Assembly: GCA_944388075.1 (NCBI GenBank)
Contig: CALXHI010000012.1
Coordinates: forward strand, 61,373 to 125,372
Origin: an uncultured Clostridia bacterium
GTDB taxonomy: Bacteria > Bacillota > Clostridia > Oscillospirales > Ruminococcaceae
Length of the DNA stretch: 64,000 nucleotides
Direction of reading: 5' to 3'
A model generated the notes under the pieces. The model was not told the origin of the DNA and did no database searches. It saw only the letters and a program-made list of their open reading frames with translations. This document shows, one piece after another, positions 51,614-60,079 of this stretch. How positions within the stretch are numbered: position 1 is the first letter of the stretch; every line of letters starts with the position of its first letter. The translations under genes and the position numbers were made by a program.

Positions 51614-52480
51614 ATGGGGGCATATGTGCTTTGGACATTGTTGGCAGTGATTTGTGTGCTGCTCCTGCTGCCCATTCGGATACGCTTTGTCCGAAATGAA
51701 AGCGAATGTCGATTGACGATGTTCTATGCCTGCATTTCGGTCATGCAAAAATCCTTCCGCAAAATACCCGATGCAAAACCGCAGCAAGATGCCGATTCTC
51801 CATCCGCCACAGCGCAGGAAACCGAATCACAGCCGGATCGATCCGCAAAGGAAGCGTCCGCTTCTCAATCCGATCCGCCGAATCACAATATCCCCGATAC
51901 AGCCGAAACGCCGACCGTATCCTCAAGGTCTGCACCCGATGCAGACGCTGCAGAGAATGAACCGATATTCGATCATCCGCCCGAACAAGAGGATGCAGTC
52001 GACAATCCCGTAAAGCGAAGGAAAAAGCCCGGCATTGTGGAACGCCTCAAGCCCCACAATTTTTCGGAATGGCTTGGACTGATCGGAGATGTCCTGCATT
52101 CGCTGACACCGATGCTGCGTTGGCTGCTCGGACATTTTCATATTCGCAAAGCCACCTTTGAACTCCGCATCGCCTCGGATGATGCCGCCAAAACCGCCAT
52201 TTTATACGGCTCTGCCAGCACCTTGGTCTTTCAAACGCTGGGCTTTTTGCAGAGCCTGCTGGATGTGGAGGTGGAACGCTGTCAGGTACAGGCGGATTTC
52301 TGCGGCACAAGCATCGACTGCAATGTCTCTGCCGAACTGCGTGTCTCTCCTGCCGCCTTGCTGGGCACAGCATTGGGGCTGGTCGCACGCTTTGTCTATT
52401 TCTCCTTCCGCCGACTCCGGCGGCAGGATGCACTCGCAAAACAAGAACAACAGGCAGCAGCCGTCAAGCAAAGCGGCTGA
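51614..52480 (+). CDS. DUF2953-like membrane-associated protein
   Basis: 288 residues. One N-terminal membrane helix (LLAVICVLLLLPIRIRF), a long Ser/Pro/Glu-rich insert (residues ~50-140), then a conserved-looking region (IRKATFELRIASDDAAKTAI with ILYGSASTLVFQTL) and a C-terminal helix. The pattern of a helix, RIRF and a later LYG matches DUF2953 proteins, which neighbour gerW/ytfJ in sporulating Bacillota. Start after GGTGAG. The insert is longer than I would expect. Confidence 0.7.
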   Translation: MGAYVLWTLLAVICVLLLLPIRIRFVRNESECRLTMFYACISVMQKSFRKIPDAKPQQDADSPSATAQETESQPDRSAKEASASQSDPPNHNIPDTAETPTVSSRSAPDADAAENEPIFDHPPEQEDAVDNPVKRRKKPGIVERLKPHNFSEWLGLIGDVLHSLTPMLRWLLGHFHIRKATFELRIASDDAAKTAILYGSASTLVFQTLGFLQSLLDVEVERCQVQADFCGTSIDCNVSAELRVSPAALLGTALGLVARFVYFSFRRLRRQDALAKQEQQAAAVKQSG

Positions 52481-52508
52481 GTGCTTCATTCAAAAGGAGG
52501 AACGCATT

Positions 52509-52910
52509 ATGAACGAACCACGCAACCCGCATCCCGTAGAAGAAACCATGCGTGTCACCATGGAGCAAATCCGCACCATGGTCGATGCCAATACCATTGT
52601 CGGCGATCCCATTGCCTGCGACAACGGTACAACGATCATCCCGATTTCCAAAATCTCGTTCGGCTTTGCCTCCGGCGGTTCCGATCTGCCGACTAAGGTT
52701 GCCAAAGACCAATTCGGCGGCGGCGGCGGTGCCGGCATCACGATTACGCCCATAGCATTTCTGGTTGTGACGGCCAATGATGTTAAGCTGCTGCAGCTGT
52801 CGGTCAATGCCGCTACGCCCAATGCCATCGTCAACATGGTGCCGGATTTGGTGGACAAGATCACCGGCTTCATGTCCAAAAAGCAGGAGAATACCGAATC
52901 GACTACGTAA
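52509..52910 (+). CDS. ytfJ: GerW/YtfJ family sporulation protein
   Basis: 133 residues. The family blocks are clear: TIVGDPIACDNGTTIIPISK, KISFGFASGGSDL, FGGGGGAGITITPIAFLVV and a C-terminal helix MVPDLVDKITGFM. In Bacillus the protein is made in the forespore and needed for germination with some nutrients. Its presence suggests a spore-forming ancestry, not proof of sporulation. AAGGAGG precedes the ATG, 28 bases after the DUF2953-like gene. Confidence 0.93.
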   Translation: MNEPRNPHPVEETMRVTMEQIRTMVDANTIVGDPIACDNGTTIIPISKISFGFASGGSDLPTKVAKDQFGGGGGAGITITPIAFLVVTANDVKLLQLSVNAATPNAIVNMVPDLVDKITGFMSKKQENTESTT

Positions 52911-52949
52911 ACCCCGATGCCCCAAAACGAAAGGACGGAGCATTTTTCC

Positions 52950-53681
52950 ATGGAAAAAATCAGAATCCAAAAGCTGCTGTCGTATTGCGGCTACTGCTCT
53001 CGCCGAAAGGCAGAACAGCTCATCACCGCAGGTCGTGTGCGCTGCAACGGCAGACCGGTAAAGCTGGGCGATAAGGCGACCGCCAAAGACCTGCTCTCCG
53101 TTGACGGCGAGAATATTGATATCCCCAAGAAAAAAACGTACCGCTATATCATGCTGAACAAGCCTCGTGGCTATGTGACGACCATGTCGGACGAACAGGG
53201 ACGCCGCTGTGTTACCGATCTGCTGACCGGTATTCCGGAGCGTGTATACCCCATCGGTCGGCTCGACCGCAATTCCGAGGGCTTGCTGCTGTTCACGAAC
53301 GACGGCAAATTCGCCAACGATATCATGCACCCAAGCCGTGAGGTTTCCAAAACTTATCGGGTTACGGTACGACCGCCGGTTTCCGAGGAGCAGCTGGCAC
53401 AGATGTCTGCCGGCGTCGAGATTGAATCGGGCGTTGTGACGGCACCTGCCAACATCGTTGCACAGGTACAAGAAGCCAATCGTGTGGTATTGCTCGTCAC
53501 GATTCATGAGGGCAAAAAGCGTGAGGTCCGCCTGATGTGCGATGCTGTCGGTCTGGAAGTCGCAAGACTGCGCCGCATCAGCATCGGACCGCTCAAGCTC
53601 GGTATGCTCCAGCCCGGCGAATGGCGTGATTTGACGAGTGAAGAGCTGCGGGCACTGCGCGCCGCAATCGGCAGAAATTAA
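52950..53681 (+). CDS. rluB: RsuA/RluB-family pseudouridine synthase
   Basis: 243 residues. N-terminal S4 RNA-binding domain (IRIQKLLSYCGYCSRRKAEQ), catalytic GRLDRNSEGLLLFTNDG with the conserved Asp, and the C-terminal TIHEGKKREVRLMCDAVG and RRISIGPLKLG. Acts on rRNA (23S, helix 80 region in RluB). Third gene of the operon after gerW, the usual neighbourhood in Clostridia. ATG 52950 follows GGACGGAG; the longer frame has no site. Confidence 0.93.
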   Translation: MEKIRIQKLLSYCGYCSRRKAEQLITAGRVRCNGRPVKLGDKATAKDLLSVDGENIDIPKKKTYRYIMLNKPRGYVTTMSDEQGRRCVTDLLTGIPERVYPIGRLDRNSEGLLLFTNDGKFANDIMHPSREVSKTYRVTVRPPVSEEQLAQMSAGVEIESGVVTAPANIVAQVQEANRVVLLVTIHEGKKREVRLMCDAVGLEVARLRRISIGPLKLGMLQPGEWRDLTSEELRALRAAIGRN

Positions 53682-53684
53682 AGG

Positions 53685-53727
53685 CAACACCGCACCAATC
53701 CGTCAAGCGGACTTTGTGCGGTGTTGT
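53685..53727. terminator. Hairpin terminator, AGGCAAC-type repeat
   Basis: CAACACCGCACCAA / TTTGTGCGGTGTTG outer stem with an inner TCCG-tcaag-CGGA stem, directly after the rluB stop and before the convergent SGNH gene end. Sequence relatives are the element at 21584 and the glnN leader stem. Confidence 0.75.
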
Positions 53728-53733
53728 TATCTT

Positions 53734-54360
53734 TCAATCCTCTTTCACGAATGCCATAATATCTTCATAAACAGCACGATAGCCGGCCTCACGAATGTGC
53801 ATCCCCTCGATGGTGTACTCCGCCTTCAGCCTGCCTTGCGCATCCTGAAGATTACGGTTGATATCGATATAGCGCTGCCCATGCTGTTCCGCCAACCGTT
53901 TTACCTCCGCATTGGCTGCCTGAATTTTCTCATTTGTGCGTATTTTCAGACATTCCTTCATTTCTTCGGAAGCGGCTTCCGCATTCACAGGGTAATACGC
54001 CATCAGATATATTTTTACACCCGGAACCGCATACTCAATTTTCGAGAGTATCCTGTCATAATTATGAATCATTTCACAAATCGGAATGCTTGACCGGCTC
54101 AGATCATTCGTGCCAATATTCATGAAAACCTTCGATGGCTGCAGATCAATCACACATACATCTATGGCAGCAAGCAGTTCATGTGAGAGAAAACCGCCCA
54201 CGCCACGGTTATAGATCACAGTACTGTCTCCATGTTCTGTGAGCAGCTGATTGATTGGAAACATTTCCATGAGTGACGAACCTGTAAAAACAATCTGCCC
54301 TTTCTGCGCAAATTGATTTTCCGCCCTGTAGCGTTCGAGCTTTCTTTCCTTGTCATTCAT
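53734..54360 (-). CDS. SGNH/GDSL-type hydrolase
   Basis: 208 residues. Block I IVFTGSSLMEMFP (Ser nucleophile ~28), block II Gly in IYNRGVGGF, block III FMNIGTNDLS, and block V GMHIREAGY with the catalytic His. This is an esterase/lipase or acetyl-esterase fold; no signal peptide, so it probably acts in the cytoplasm on small acyl or sugar esters. ATG 54360 follows AGGAGG; the longer open frame upstream is not supported. Confidence 0.92.
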   Translation of the reverse strand: MNDKERKLERYRAENQFAQKGQIVFTGSSLMEMFPINQLLTEHGDSTVIYNRGVGGFLSHELLAAIDVCVIDLQPSKVFMNIGTNDLSRSSIPICEMIHNYDRILSKIEYAVPGVKIYLMAYYPVNAEAASEEMKECLKIRTNEKIQAANAEVKRLAEQHGQRYIDINRNLQDAQGRLKAEYTIEGMHIREAGYRAVYEDIMAFVKED

Positions 54361-54446
54361 ATTCACACCTCCTATTTGTTTCCGCTTCCGCAGTGCCGTG
54401 CAAAGCCATTCGACAAACTTTTGAGCAATCATACGATAAAAAAAGC

Positions 54447-54474
54447 AAAAAGCCAAGCAAACACTTGGCTTTTT
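54447..54474. terminator. Terminator between khpA and the SGNH gene
   Basis: AAAAAGCCAAG / CTTGGCTTTTT stem with a 6-base loop and T/A runs on both sides. On the minus strand it ends the ylxM-ffh-rpsP-khpA transcript. Confidence 0.9.
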
Positions 54475-54507
54475 CTTATGGGATGATTTTGAGGTCAGAA
54501 GAGCAGA

Positions 54508-54741
54508 TCACTCGATTTCCACAGCGACCATCTGGTTATCTCTTGCGGCACGAGCACGCATGAGTGTACGAATGGCCTTGGCGATTTTGCCCTGCTTCCC
54601 GATCACACGACCCATATCGTCCGGACCGACACTGAGGTGCAGAACGATCACGCCTTCCTCATTCGGGGCATCTTCGGTGATTCGGATGGCTGTTTTGTCA
54701 GTGACCAAGCCTTCAACGATGGCGTATAACAAATCCTTCAT
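54508..54741 (-). CDS. khpA: KH-domain RNA-binding protein KhpA
   Basis: 77 residues, essentially one KH domain (LHLSVGPDDMGRVIGKQGKI, with the GxxG loop GKQG, then AKAIRTLMRARAA). KhpA with KhpB binds RNAs and affects division in streptococci. Placed after rpsP as usual. ATG 54741 follows GGAGAG; six in-frame codons upstream are not needed. The normal next genes rimM and trmD are absent. Confidence 0.94.
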   Translation of the reverse strand: MKDLLYAIVEGLVTDKTAIRITEDAPNEEGVIVLHLSVGPDDMGRVIGKQGKIAKAIRTLMRARAARDNQMVAVEIE

Positions 54742-54772
54742 ACAATTCTCTCCAAACAAAATATTGCGAAAC

Positions 54773-55015
54773 TTACAGGATGCCTTCTTTTTTCAGGATG
54801 ACACGAACGGTATCCGTGGGCTGTGCGCCATTCTTGAGCCAAGTCTTTGCCTTATCGGCATCCACCTTGATCACAGACGGCTCCTTGGTCGGATCGTAGT
54901 AACCGATCTCCTCCACGAAACGGCCATCTCTGGGGTATCTGCTGTCAGCGACAACGATACGATAGAACGGAGCCTTCTTGGCACCCATTCTTCTCAGACG
55001 AATCTTAACTGCCAT
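54773..55015 (-). CDS. rpsP: 30S ribosomal protein S16
   Basis: 80 residues, normal for S16. [39 protein letters not shown] and the C-terminal [20 protein letters not shown] are diagnostic. The ATG at 55015 follows GGAGGT. The longer frame upstream crosses the gap to ffh and lacks support. Confidence 0.98.
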   Translation of the reverse strand: MAVKIRLRRMGAKKAPFYRIVVADSRYPRDGRFVEEIGYYDPTKEPSVIKVDADKAKTWLKNGAQPTDTVRVILKKEGIL

Positions 55016-55103
55016 GTGTTTCACCTCCAACATCATAATCACAAGTGCCTCAAGAGAAGACACTCGATTGTATTTCACGCAATTGCTTGCGATGAAAGCA
55101 TGC

Positions 55104-56477
55104 CTATTGCGGGAATCCCCCGCCGAATTGAGACGGATCAATCGGCGGCATTTTCGGAATCCGACGCTTGCCAAATTTACCCTTTTTCGCCGACGTGCCG
55201 AGCTTTTTCATCATCTGCTGCATTTGCTCAAACTGCTTCAGCAGGCGATTGACATCCTCGACTTTCGTGCCGCTTCCGGCTGCGATACGGCGTTTTCTGG
55301 ACGGATTGATGATTGACGGCTTTGCACGTTCTGCCGGTGTCATGGAGGTAATGATTGCCTCAACACGGCCGAACGCCTTATCATCAATGTCAAGCTCATC
55401 GATATGCCGACTCACACCGGGCAGCATCGACAGAATCTTGCGCATATCGCCCATTTTCTGAATCTGCCGCAGCTGTGCGAGCAGATCTTCCATATCGAAT
55501 TGATTCTGCTGCAATTTCTGAGTAATGCGCTCGGCTTCCTGCTGAGAGTAGACGGTTTCCGCTTTTTCAATCAGGGTCAGCACATCGCCCATACCCAGAA
55601 TTCGAGATGCCATACGGTCGGGATGGAACGGCTCGAAATCATCGAGCTTTTCGCCCATACCAACATATTTGATCGGCTTGCCGGTCACAGACAGCACCGA
55701 CAGTGCCGCACCGCCGCGGGTGTCGGAATCGAGCTTCGACATAATGACACCGGTCAATCCCAATGCTTCATCGAACGCCTTTGCCACATGCACGGCATCC
55801 TGACCGGTCATCGCATCCACCACCAGCAAAATCTCGTGAGGTTGTGCGACAGCCTGTACGGATTTCAGCTCATTCATCAAGGTTTCATCAATATGCAGAC
55901 GGCCTGCCGTATCGAGAATCACAACATCATGGTTATGATCACCGGCATAGCGCAGTGCCTGCTTGGTAATCTCGACCGGATCGATTTGTCCCAGTTCAAA
56001 GACCTTGACACCCGCCTTTTCACCGACAATGACCAGCTGGTCGATTGCCGCCGGACGATAAATATCACAGGCAACCAGCATCGGATGCCGGCCTTCCTTT
56101 TTCAGGAGCTTTGCAAGTTTTGCAGCATGGGTGGTTTTACCCGAACCCTGCAAGCCGCAGAGCATAATCACACAAGGCGGTTTCGACGGAAACTGCAATC
56201 GTGCCTGCCCGTCTCCCATGAGGGCAATCAATTCCTCATGCACAATCTTGATGACCTGCTGTGCCGGCGTCAAACTCTCGAGTACTTCACTGCCAACGGC
56301 ACGTTCGGAAACCTTCGCCACAAAATCCTTGACGACTTTATAGCTGACATCGGCTTCGAGCAGTGCTATCCGCACCTCACGCATGGCCTCCTTGACATCG
56401 GATTCGGTCAGCTTACCATGCGCTTTCAGCCGTTTGAATACCTGATTGAGCTTTTCGGACAATCCTTCAAAAGCCAT
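55104..56477 (-). CDS. ffh: Signal recognition particle protein Ffh
   Basis: 457 residues. N domain ([20 protein letters not shown]), GTPase domain with [40 protein letters not shown] and [14 protein letters not shown], then the methionine-rich M domain ([24 protein letters not shown]) ending in a GFPQ tail. Delivers nascent membrane and secreted proteins to FtsY. ATG 56477 after GGGAGTGAGG. Follows ylxM by 36 bases. Confidence 0.98.
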   Translation of the reverse strand: MAFEGLSEKLNQVFKRLKAHGKLTESDVKEAMREVRIALLEADVSYKVVKDFVAKVSERAVGSEVLESLTPAQQVIKIVHEELIALMGDGQARLQFPSKPPCVIMLCGLQGSGKTTHAAKLAKLLKKEGRHPMLVACDIYRPAAIDQLVIVGEKAGVKVFELGQIDPVEITKQALRYAGDHNHDVVILDTAGRLHIDETLMNELKSVQAVAQPHEILLVVDAMTGQDAVHVAKAFDEALGLTGVIMSKLDSDTRGGAALSVLSVTGKPIKYVGMGEKLDDFEPFHPDRMASRILGMGDVLTLIEKAETVYSQQEAERITQKLQQNQFDMEDLLAQLRQIQKMGDMRKILSMLPGVSRHIDELDIDDKAFGRVEAIITSMTPAERAKPSIINPSRKRRIAAGSGTKVEDVNRLLKQFEQMQQMMKKLGTSAKKGKFGKRRIPKMPPIDPSQFGGGFPQ

Positions 56478-56513
56478 ACGCCTCACTCCCTCTCGATTCT
56501 CAAGTCTATTCTA

Positions 56514-56843
56514 TCAAAGCATGGCAATGCCCGCCCGGGCAGCGGCAATAATCTGTGAACGCATTGGTTCGTCTAACCCCTCACAGAGCCGTTCGATTGC
56601 CTCGAATTGCGTGCGGCATCGCCGAAAGCGTTCCGCAATGCCCATCTGTTCCTCAAAGGCAAGCAGCTGCCGTTCTCCTCTGCGAATGCTGTCATGCACA
56701 GCCTGTCGAGAAATTCCAAGCGGCTCTGCGAGTTCCGCAAGCGACAAATCCTCGTCATAATACCCTTCCAGCAATGCTCGTTGCCGTTCCGTCAGCAGCG
56801 TGCCGTAGCAATCCAGCAGCAGTACAAATTCTAAATTCTTCAT
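56514..56843 (-). CDS. ylxM: YlxM/p13-like SRP-associated protein (UPF0122)
   Basis: 109 residues. Helix-turn-helix related to sigma region 4 (LTERQRALLEGYYDEDLSLA then LAEPLGISRQAVHDSIRRGE) followed by a helical C-terminus. In streptococci YlxM binds SRP and tunes Ffh GTPase activity. First gene of the ylxM-ffh-rpsP-khpA operon. AAAGGA precedes the ATG. Confidence 0.92.
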   Translation of the reverse strand: MKNLEFVLLLDCYGTLLTERQRALLEGYYDEDLSLAELAEPLGISRQAVHDSIRRGERQLLAFEEQMGIAERFRRCRTQFEAIERLCEGLDEPMRSQIIAAARAGIAML

Positions 56844-56889
56844 CGTGGTCTGTCCTTTGTCATGGTTTCAGCCTTTACACGACTTTCTC

Positions 56890-56918
56890 ATTATAACAAA
56901 CTTTTGCCGTCTTGTCAA
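56890..56918 (-). promoter_or_regulatory. Promoter of ylxM-ffh-rpsP-khpA
   Basis: Exact TTGACA (56913-56918) and TATAAT (56890-56895) with a 17-base spacer and TGT before the -10, minus strand. Confidence 0.85.
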
Positions 56919-57027
56919 GGCTCAGAGCTTGACTTTGGTGCATTCGTGCATATTCGGCAATCACGAAGCCGAGAATTTAAGCATTCGTCCGAAAATCAAA
57001 AAAGCAACACGAATTTCTCCGTGCCGC

Positions 57028-57057
57028 TTGACAAAGGATTCCCGTTTATGGTATAAT
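57028..57057 (+). promoter_or_regulatory. Promoter upstream of the 57.3-kb gene pair
   Basis: TTGACA (57028-57033), 18-base spacer, TATAAT (57052-57057) with TGG before it. A 200-base AT-rich leader follows to ATG 57262; nothing else recognised in that leader. Confidence 0.7.
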
Positions 57058-57261
57058 GATTCTATCTCCATTTTAAATAGAACGATATAAAAACACCATT
57101 TTACACCATTTATTATAACACACATCTGCCCAAAAGTCAACCCCCGCTCTCCGATTTTGGCGTATTGCACAAAAGTACGCTTTCCTCTCCCCCGCAGTAC
57201 AACTGATTATGCTATATTGTAAACGCCCCGATTGGTTTGGATTTTGAAAGGAGATTTGCGT

Positions 57262-57975
57262 ATGGACTTTTCTCTGACCTTTTCCGATACATTTTCGCCG
57301 GTGTCAAAAGAAGATCAGATGCAACAGGTTTTGGCAACCAACAGCCAATCCATGCAAAGCTATGCGTTGCAGCTGACACCGGAGGATTCCGAAGCACTTG
57401 TCGATATCGAGCGCAGTGCCGCTAAGGAGCAAGCGCTTGTGATGCTCGGCGACAGCATTGTCCCACGCCTGATTCGCAGGCTGCTGCCGACCGGATATCT
57501 GGCAACCGGCAACTACGCCCTGAACATCGCCAAGCTGACCGAGGTATTCTATGCTGTGAAAGGAGAATTGCAAGACCTCTACGACAATGCCGGCTTTGAT
57601 TGCAGCAGCTGTCGGCTCTCCGATAACGCCATTCTCTACTATATGTCCAAGCTGTTTGAAGACTATCCCTGCTGTGGGGATCCGGATATCCTGCTGAGCG
57701 AAATGCAGACCTATGTTTGTCAGACCATGGCACGTCTGCTCAATAAGATGTGCAATACACAGCAGAATTACGATGTCGAAGACCCGCTCTACGGCTTCTC
57801 CGATTGGCTCGAAGAGGAAGCGGACTGGCGTTGGCATACCGGCACAGAATGGGACTGGAAAATCGGTCTGCAAAGGAATCCGGAATTGCTGCTACCCAGC
57901 CGCCGTCAAGAACAGGAATGGGATCGGCAGGCAGAAGCGTGGGAAGAGGAAGCAAAGCAAGGAGGTGCGGTATGA
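57262..57975 (+). CDS. Unknown soluble protein (DUF6323-like)
   Basis: 237 residues, no signal peptide, no membrane helix. The N-terminal ~120 residues are helical (LTPEDSEALVDIERSAAKEQ, IVPRLIRRLLPTGYLATGNY, LTEVFYAVKGELQDL) and resemble what I remember as DUF6323; the rest is acidic and Trp/Gln-rich. Cysteines are spaced CSSC and CC. AAAGGAG precedes the ATG. The stop overlaps the next ATG (ATGA), so the two proteins are probably made together. Function unknown. Confidence 0.6.
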   Translation: MDFSLTFSDTFSPVSKEDQMQQVLATNSQSMQSYALQLTPEDSEALVDIERSAAKEQALVMLGDSIVPRLIRRLLPTGYLATGNYALNIAKLTEVFYAVKGELQDLYDNAGFDCSSCRLSDNAILYYMSKLFEDYPCCGDPDILLSEMQTYVCQTMARLLNKMCNTQQNYDVEDPLYGFSDWLEEEADWRWHTGTEWDWKIGLQRNPELLLPSRRQEQEWDRQAEAWEEEAKQGGAV

Positions 57976-58991
57976 CAGAATGGCTGCCGGTCTCTACACC
58001 GCATACAGCCCCTGCCGAACATAACCCTTCGGCATCACCGGGATTCACACCCCATCATTATACCCGGCAGCTGCTCCAATATGCCGCTTCGGAACATACA
58101 ATTCCCGATGCCAGGCTGCAAACCATTCGGGATACGCTCACACGCCGGACCTATCTGCAAGCACAGGCATATCAGCCCGGCTCGACCACCATTACCCGTA
58201 ATACCCTTGCACGCATTTACAATTCACTGTTCTATCAGCTCGATGTTGTCCTGCTGGAATTGCATTCGGATACGCTGGCATTGCAAGCACTCAAAACAGA
58301 ACCGCTCGACACGCTTTTGACCCACAGCCGCAGCCGTGTTCTTCAGCTGTTTTCCGAAATTCAGGAGCTGTTCCCACGGGTATATCAGCAAATGAAGCCC
58401 TTCGCAACTGCACTGTTTCTGGATTTGAAAGACGACTTTGCCGCATTCATCAAGCAGTATGATATTCGCTATGCAGCAGAGCATACGCACTTTGACCCAA
58501 CCTATCCGCCGCTGATGCTGCAAGCACGCTATGGCATCGGTCTGTTGATGGTACATTCCTATGTCAGGGCATTACAGATGGAAACAGAGTTCTGCACTCT
58601 ATGGACTACAGGCGAGATGCAAACCATGCTGACACAATACGCAAAGCAAAACAATCTCCCCCGCTCGGCTCTGCCGGAAAATATTGCCGATTTGGCATTG
58701 CGCCACTGCATGGTACACCATCTCGGCTCTGCCGATGCACAGGCGAAACCCTCCGTGTTGGTCAGCCGGCAGGAAGCAGAGCATTTCTTCGACCATTTCA
58801 CATTCTCGTCCGTTCAGCAGCTGCACGATGCCATGCTGACCGCCCTGTACACTTTGGAATCGCAGGGACTTTCCCCGGAAACCGCCGCCTATTTCCGAAC
58901 CTATCTTCCGACCTTGGCGCAGACACTGCACAGGCAGCTCCCTCTGCCGACCGCAAACAACTGGTTGGCGATTGCAGAACCGACAGCCTAA
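57972..58991 (+). CDS. Unknown soluble protein (DUF6179-like)
   Basis: 339 residues, mostly helical, no membrane helix. Regions such as PHHYTRQLLQYAASEHTI, RNTLARIYNSLFYQLDVVLL and LQARYGIGLLMVHSYVRALQ resemble proteins I remember as DUF6179, which travel with DUF6323 partners; that pairing supports both calls. Start ATG 57972 follows AAGGAGGT and is coupled to the gene before it. No catalytic motif was found. Confidence 0.6.
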   Translation: MTEWLPVSTPHTAPAEHNPSASPGFTPHHYTRQLLQYAASEHTIPDARLQTIRDTLTRRTYLQAQAYQPGSTTITRNTLARIYNSLFYQLDVVLLELHSDTLALQALKTEPLDTLLTHSRSRVLQLFSEIQELFPRVYQQMKPFATALFLDLKDDFAAFIKQYDIRYAAEHTHFDPTYPPLMLQARYGIGLLMVHSYVRALQMETEFCTLWTTGEMQTMLTQYAKQNNLPRSALPENIADLALRHCMVHHLGSADAQAKPSVLVSRQEAEHFFDHFTFSSVQQLHDAMLTALYTLESQGLSPETAAYFRTYLPTLAQTLHRQLPLPTANNWLAIAEPTA

Positions 58992-59066
58992 TCCGATGAA
59001 GCTTTGTGCATAAGTAACCGCTATCTCGCATAAACTTTTTATATCACAGCAAATGGAGGTATCGCC

Positions 59067-59471
59067 ATGCCAATCACCTACAAAGACACCCGCAATTTCA
59101 CTGCTGCCGAACTCGAACGGCTCTTTCTCTCCGTCGACTGGTCATCGGGGCATTATCCGGAAAAGCTGGTCATCGCCATGCAAAATTTTCGCACAGTCTA
59201 CTCTGCATGGGATGAGGATAAACTTGTCGGCATGATCTGCGTCATGGACGATGGCATCATGAACGCCTATGTGCATTATCTCCTCGTAGACCCTGCGTAT
59301 CACGGGCAAACCATCGGCAGAACCTTGGTCGATATGGTCAAGCAGAAATATCAAGACTATCTGCGGCTCACGCTGATTGCCTATAACAACGAACTGCATT
59401 TTTACAAACACTGCGGCTTTTCCAAAAATGAGGACGCATCGCCAATGTCGATCACCTCTCTTTGGACATAA
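59067..59471 (+). CDS. GNAT family N-acetyltransferase
   Basis: 134 residues, one GNAT domain. Motif A is HYLLVDPAYHGQTIGRTLVD (acetyl-CoA pyrophosphate loop, Q-x-x-G form), followed by LIAYNNELHFYKHCGF. Substrate unknown. GGAGGT precedes the ATG. It is the last gene before the tRNA and shares the composition of the chromosome to the left, not of the AT-rich region to the right. Confidence 0.88.
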   Translation: MPITYKDTRNFTAAELERLFLSVDWSSGHYPEKLVIAMQNFRTVYSAWDEDKLVGMICVMDDGIMNAYVHYLLVDPAYHGQTIGRTLVDMVKQKYQDYLRLTLIAYNNELHFYKHCGFSKNEDASPMSITSLWT

Positions 59472-59515
59472 CGGGTATCGTCCCCACACGACCCGAAAAA
59501 ATTTTCTTTCACCCC

Positions 59516-59544
59516 TTGACAGCCCGAGCGACCTGTGGTATAAT
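59516..59544 (+). promoter_or_regulatory. Promoter of tRNA-Ala
   Basis: Exact TTGACA (59516-59521) and TATAAT (59539-59544), 17-base spacer, TGG before the -10; 14 bases from the tRNA 5' end. Confidence 0.9.
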
Positions 59545-59558
59545 ATATGTTGGTATTC

Positions 59559-59634
59559 GGGCTCGTAGCTCAGCTGGGAGAGCGCTGCGTTCGCAACGCA
59601 GAGGTCGAGGGTTCGATCCCCTTCGGGTCCACCA
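59559..59634 (+). tRNA. tRNA-Ala (anticodon CGC)
   Basis: 76-base cloverleaf with encoded CCA. Acceptor stem carries the G3:U70 pair that identifies alanine; D-arm GCTCAGCTGGGAGAGC; anticodon stem CTGCG/CGCAG with loop TTCGCAA giving anticodon CGC (codon GCG); T-arm GAGGGTTCGATCCCCTTC region normal. Confidence 0.97.
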
Positions 59635-59639
59635 TATTA

Positions 59640-59674
59640 GCACCCCGATTTTGATACAATCAAAGTTGGGGTGC
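59640..59674 (+). terminator. Hairpin after tRNA-Ala
   Basis: 16-bp stem (two G-U pairs) starting GCACCCC and ending GGGGTGC with a 3-base loop, then ATTATT. Five bases after the CCA end, so likely the tRNA terminator. Confidence 0.75.
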
Positions 59675-59798
59675 ATTATTCTGCCTAAATGCAGATACTA
59701 CGCAGTTTTTGAGGGCAATCGGAAACGGTAGGGAGTATAACAGGTAGTTATATGAGGCTCTAAACGGTCAAAACAGGGCGAAAATGCGAAAAAGCACC

Positions 59799-59890
59799 TC
59801 AAAAGTCAACGATTGCTCAAGTTACCGTTGATTTTTGTAACGAAACTCGAAAAAGGGTGCATTTTTCTAAAAGTTATCGTTGACTTTTGA
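59799..59890. repeat. Cluster of 15-17 bp direct and inverted repeats
   Basis: TCAAAAGTCAACGAT (59799-59813) is the exact reverse complement of 59876-59890. GTTACCGTTGATTTTTG (59821-59837) and GTTATCGTTGACTTTTG (59873-59889) are direct copies with two differences, 52 bases apart. Possible regulator sites or recombinase arm sites. The rest of 59675-60018 holds no supported gene. Confidence 0.7.
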
Positions 59891-59946
59891 AAGCGGATAA
59901 AAAATAGGGGCTGTGGATAGTCACAGCAGTTGCAAAATATAGTCTG

Positions 59947-59980
59947 AAGCCTGTGTGAGATCTTCTTCACAGGCTTTTTA
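59947..59980 (+). terminator. Orphan terminator upstream of the toxin-like gene
   Basis: AAGCCTGTG / CACAGGCTT stem with a 12-base loop and a T-run. No gene precedes it in the 270 bases after the tRNA hairpin; a smaller CTGTG/CACAG stem lies just upstream (about 59911-59926). It may end a short untranslated RNA. Confidence 0.8.
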
Positions 59981-60018
59981 TGATTAGTCTATTCATCTGT
60001 GAATATGTAAATATGCTA

Positions 60019-60047
60019 TTGAATTTTCTGGCAATCTGTGCTATAAT
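60019..60047 (+). promoter_or_regulatory. Promoter of the dockerin toxin-like gene
   Basis: TTGAAT (60019-60024), 17-base spacer, TATAAT (60042-60047) with TGC before it; 33 bases before the ATG. Confidence 0.75.
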
Positions 60048-60079
60048 CAAAGCATAACACTATATATAGGAGGTATCAG

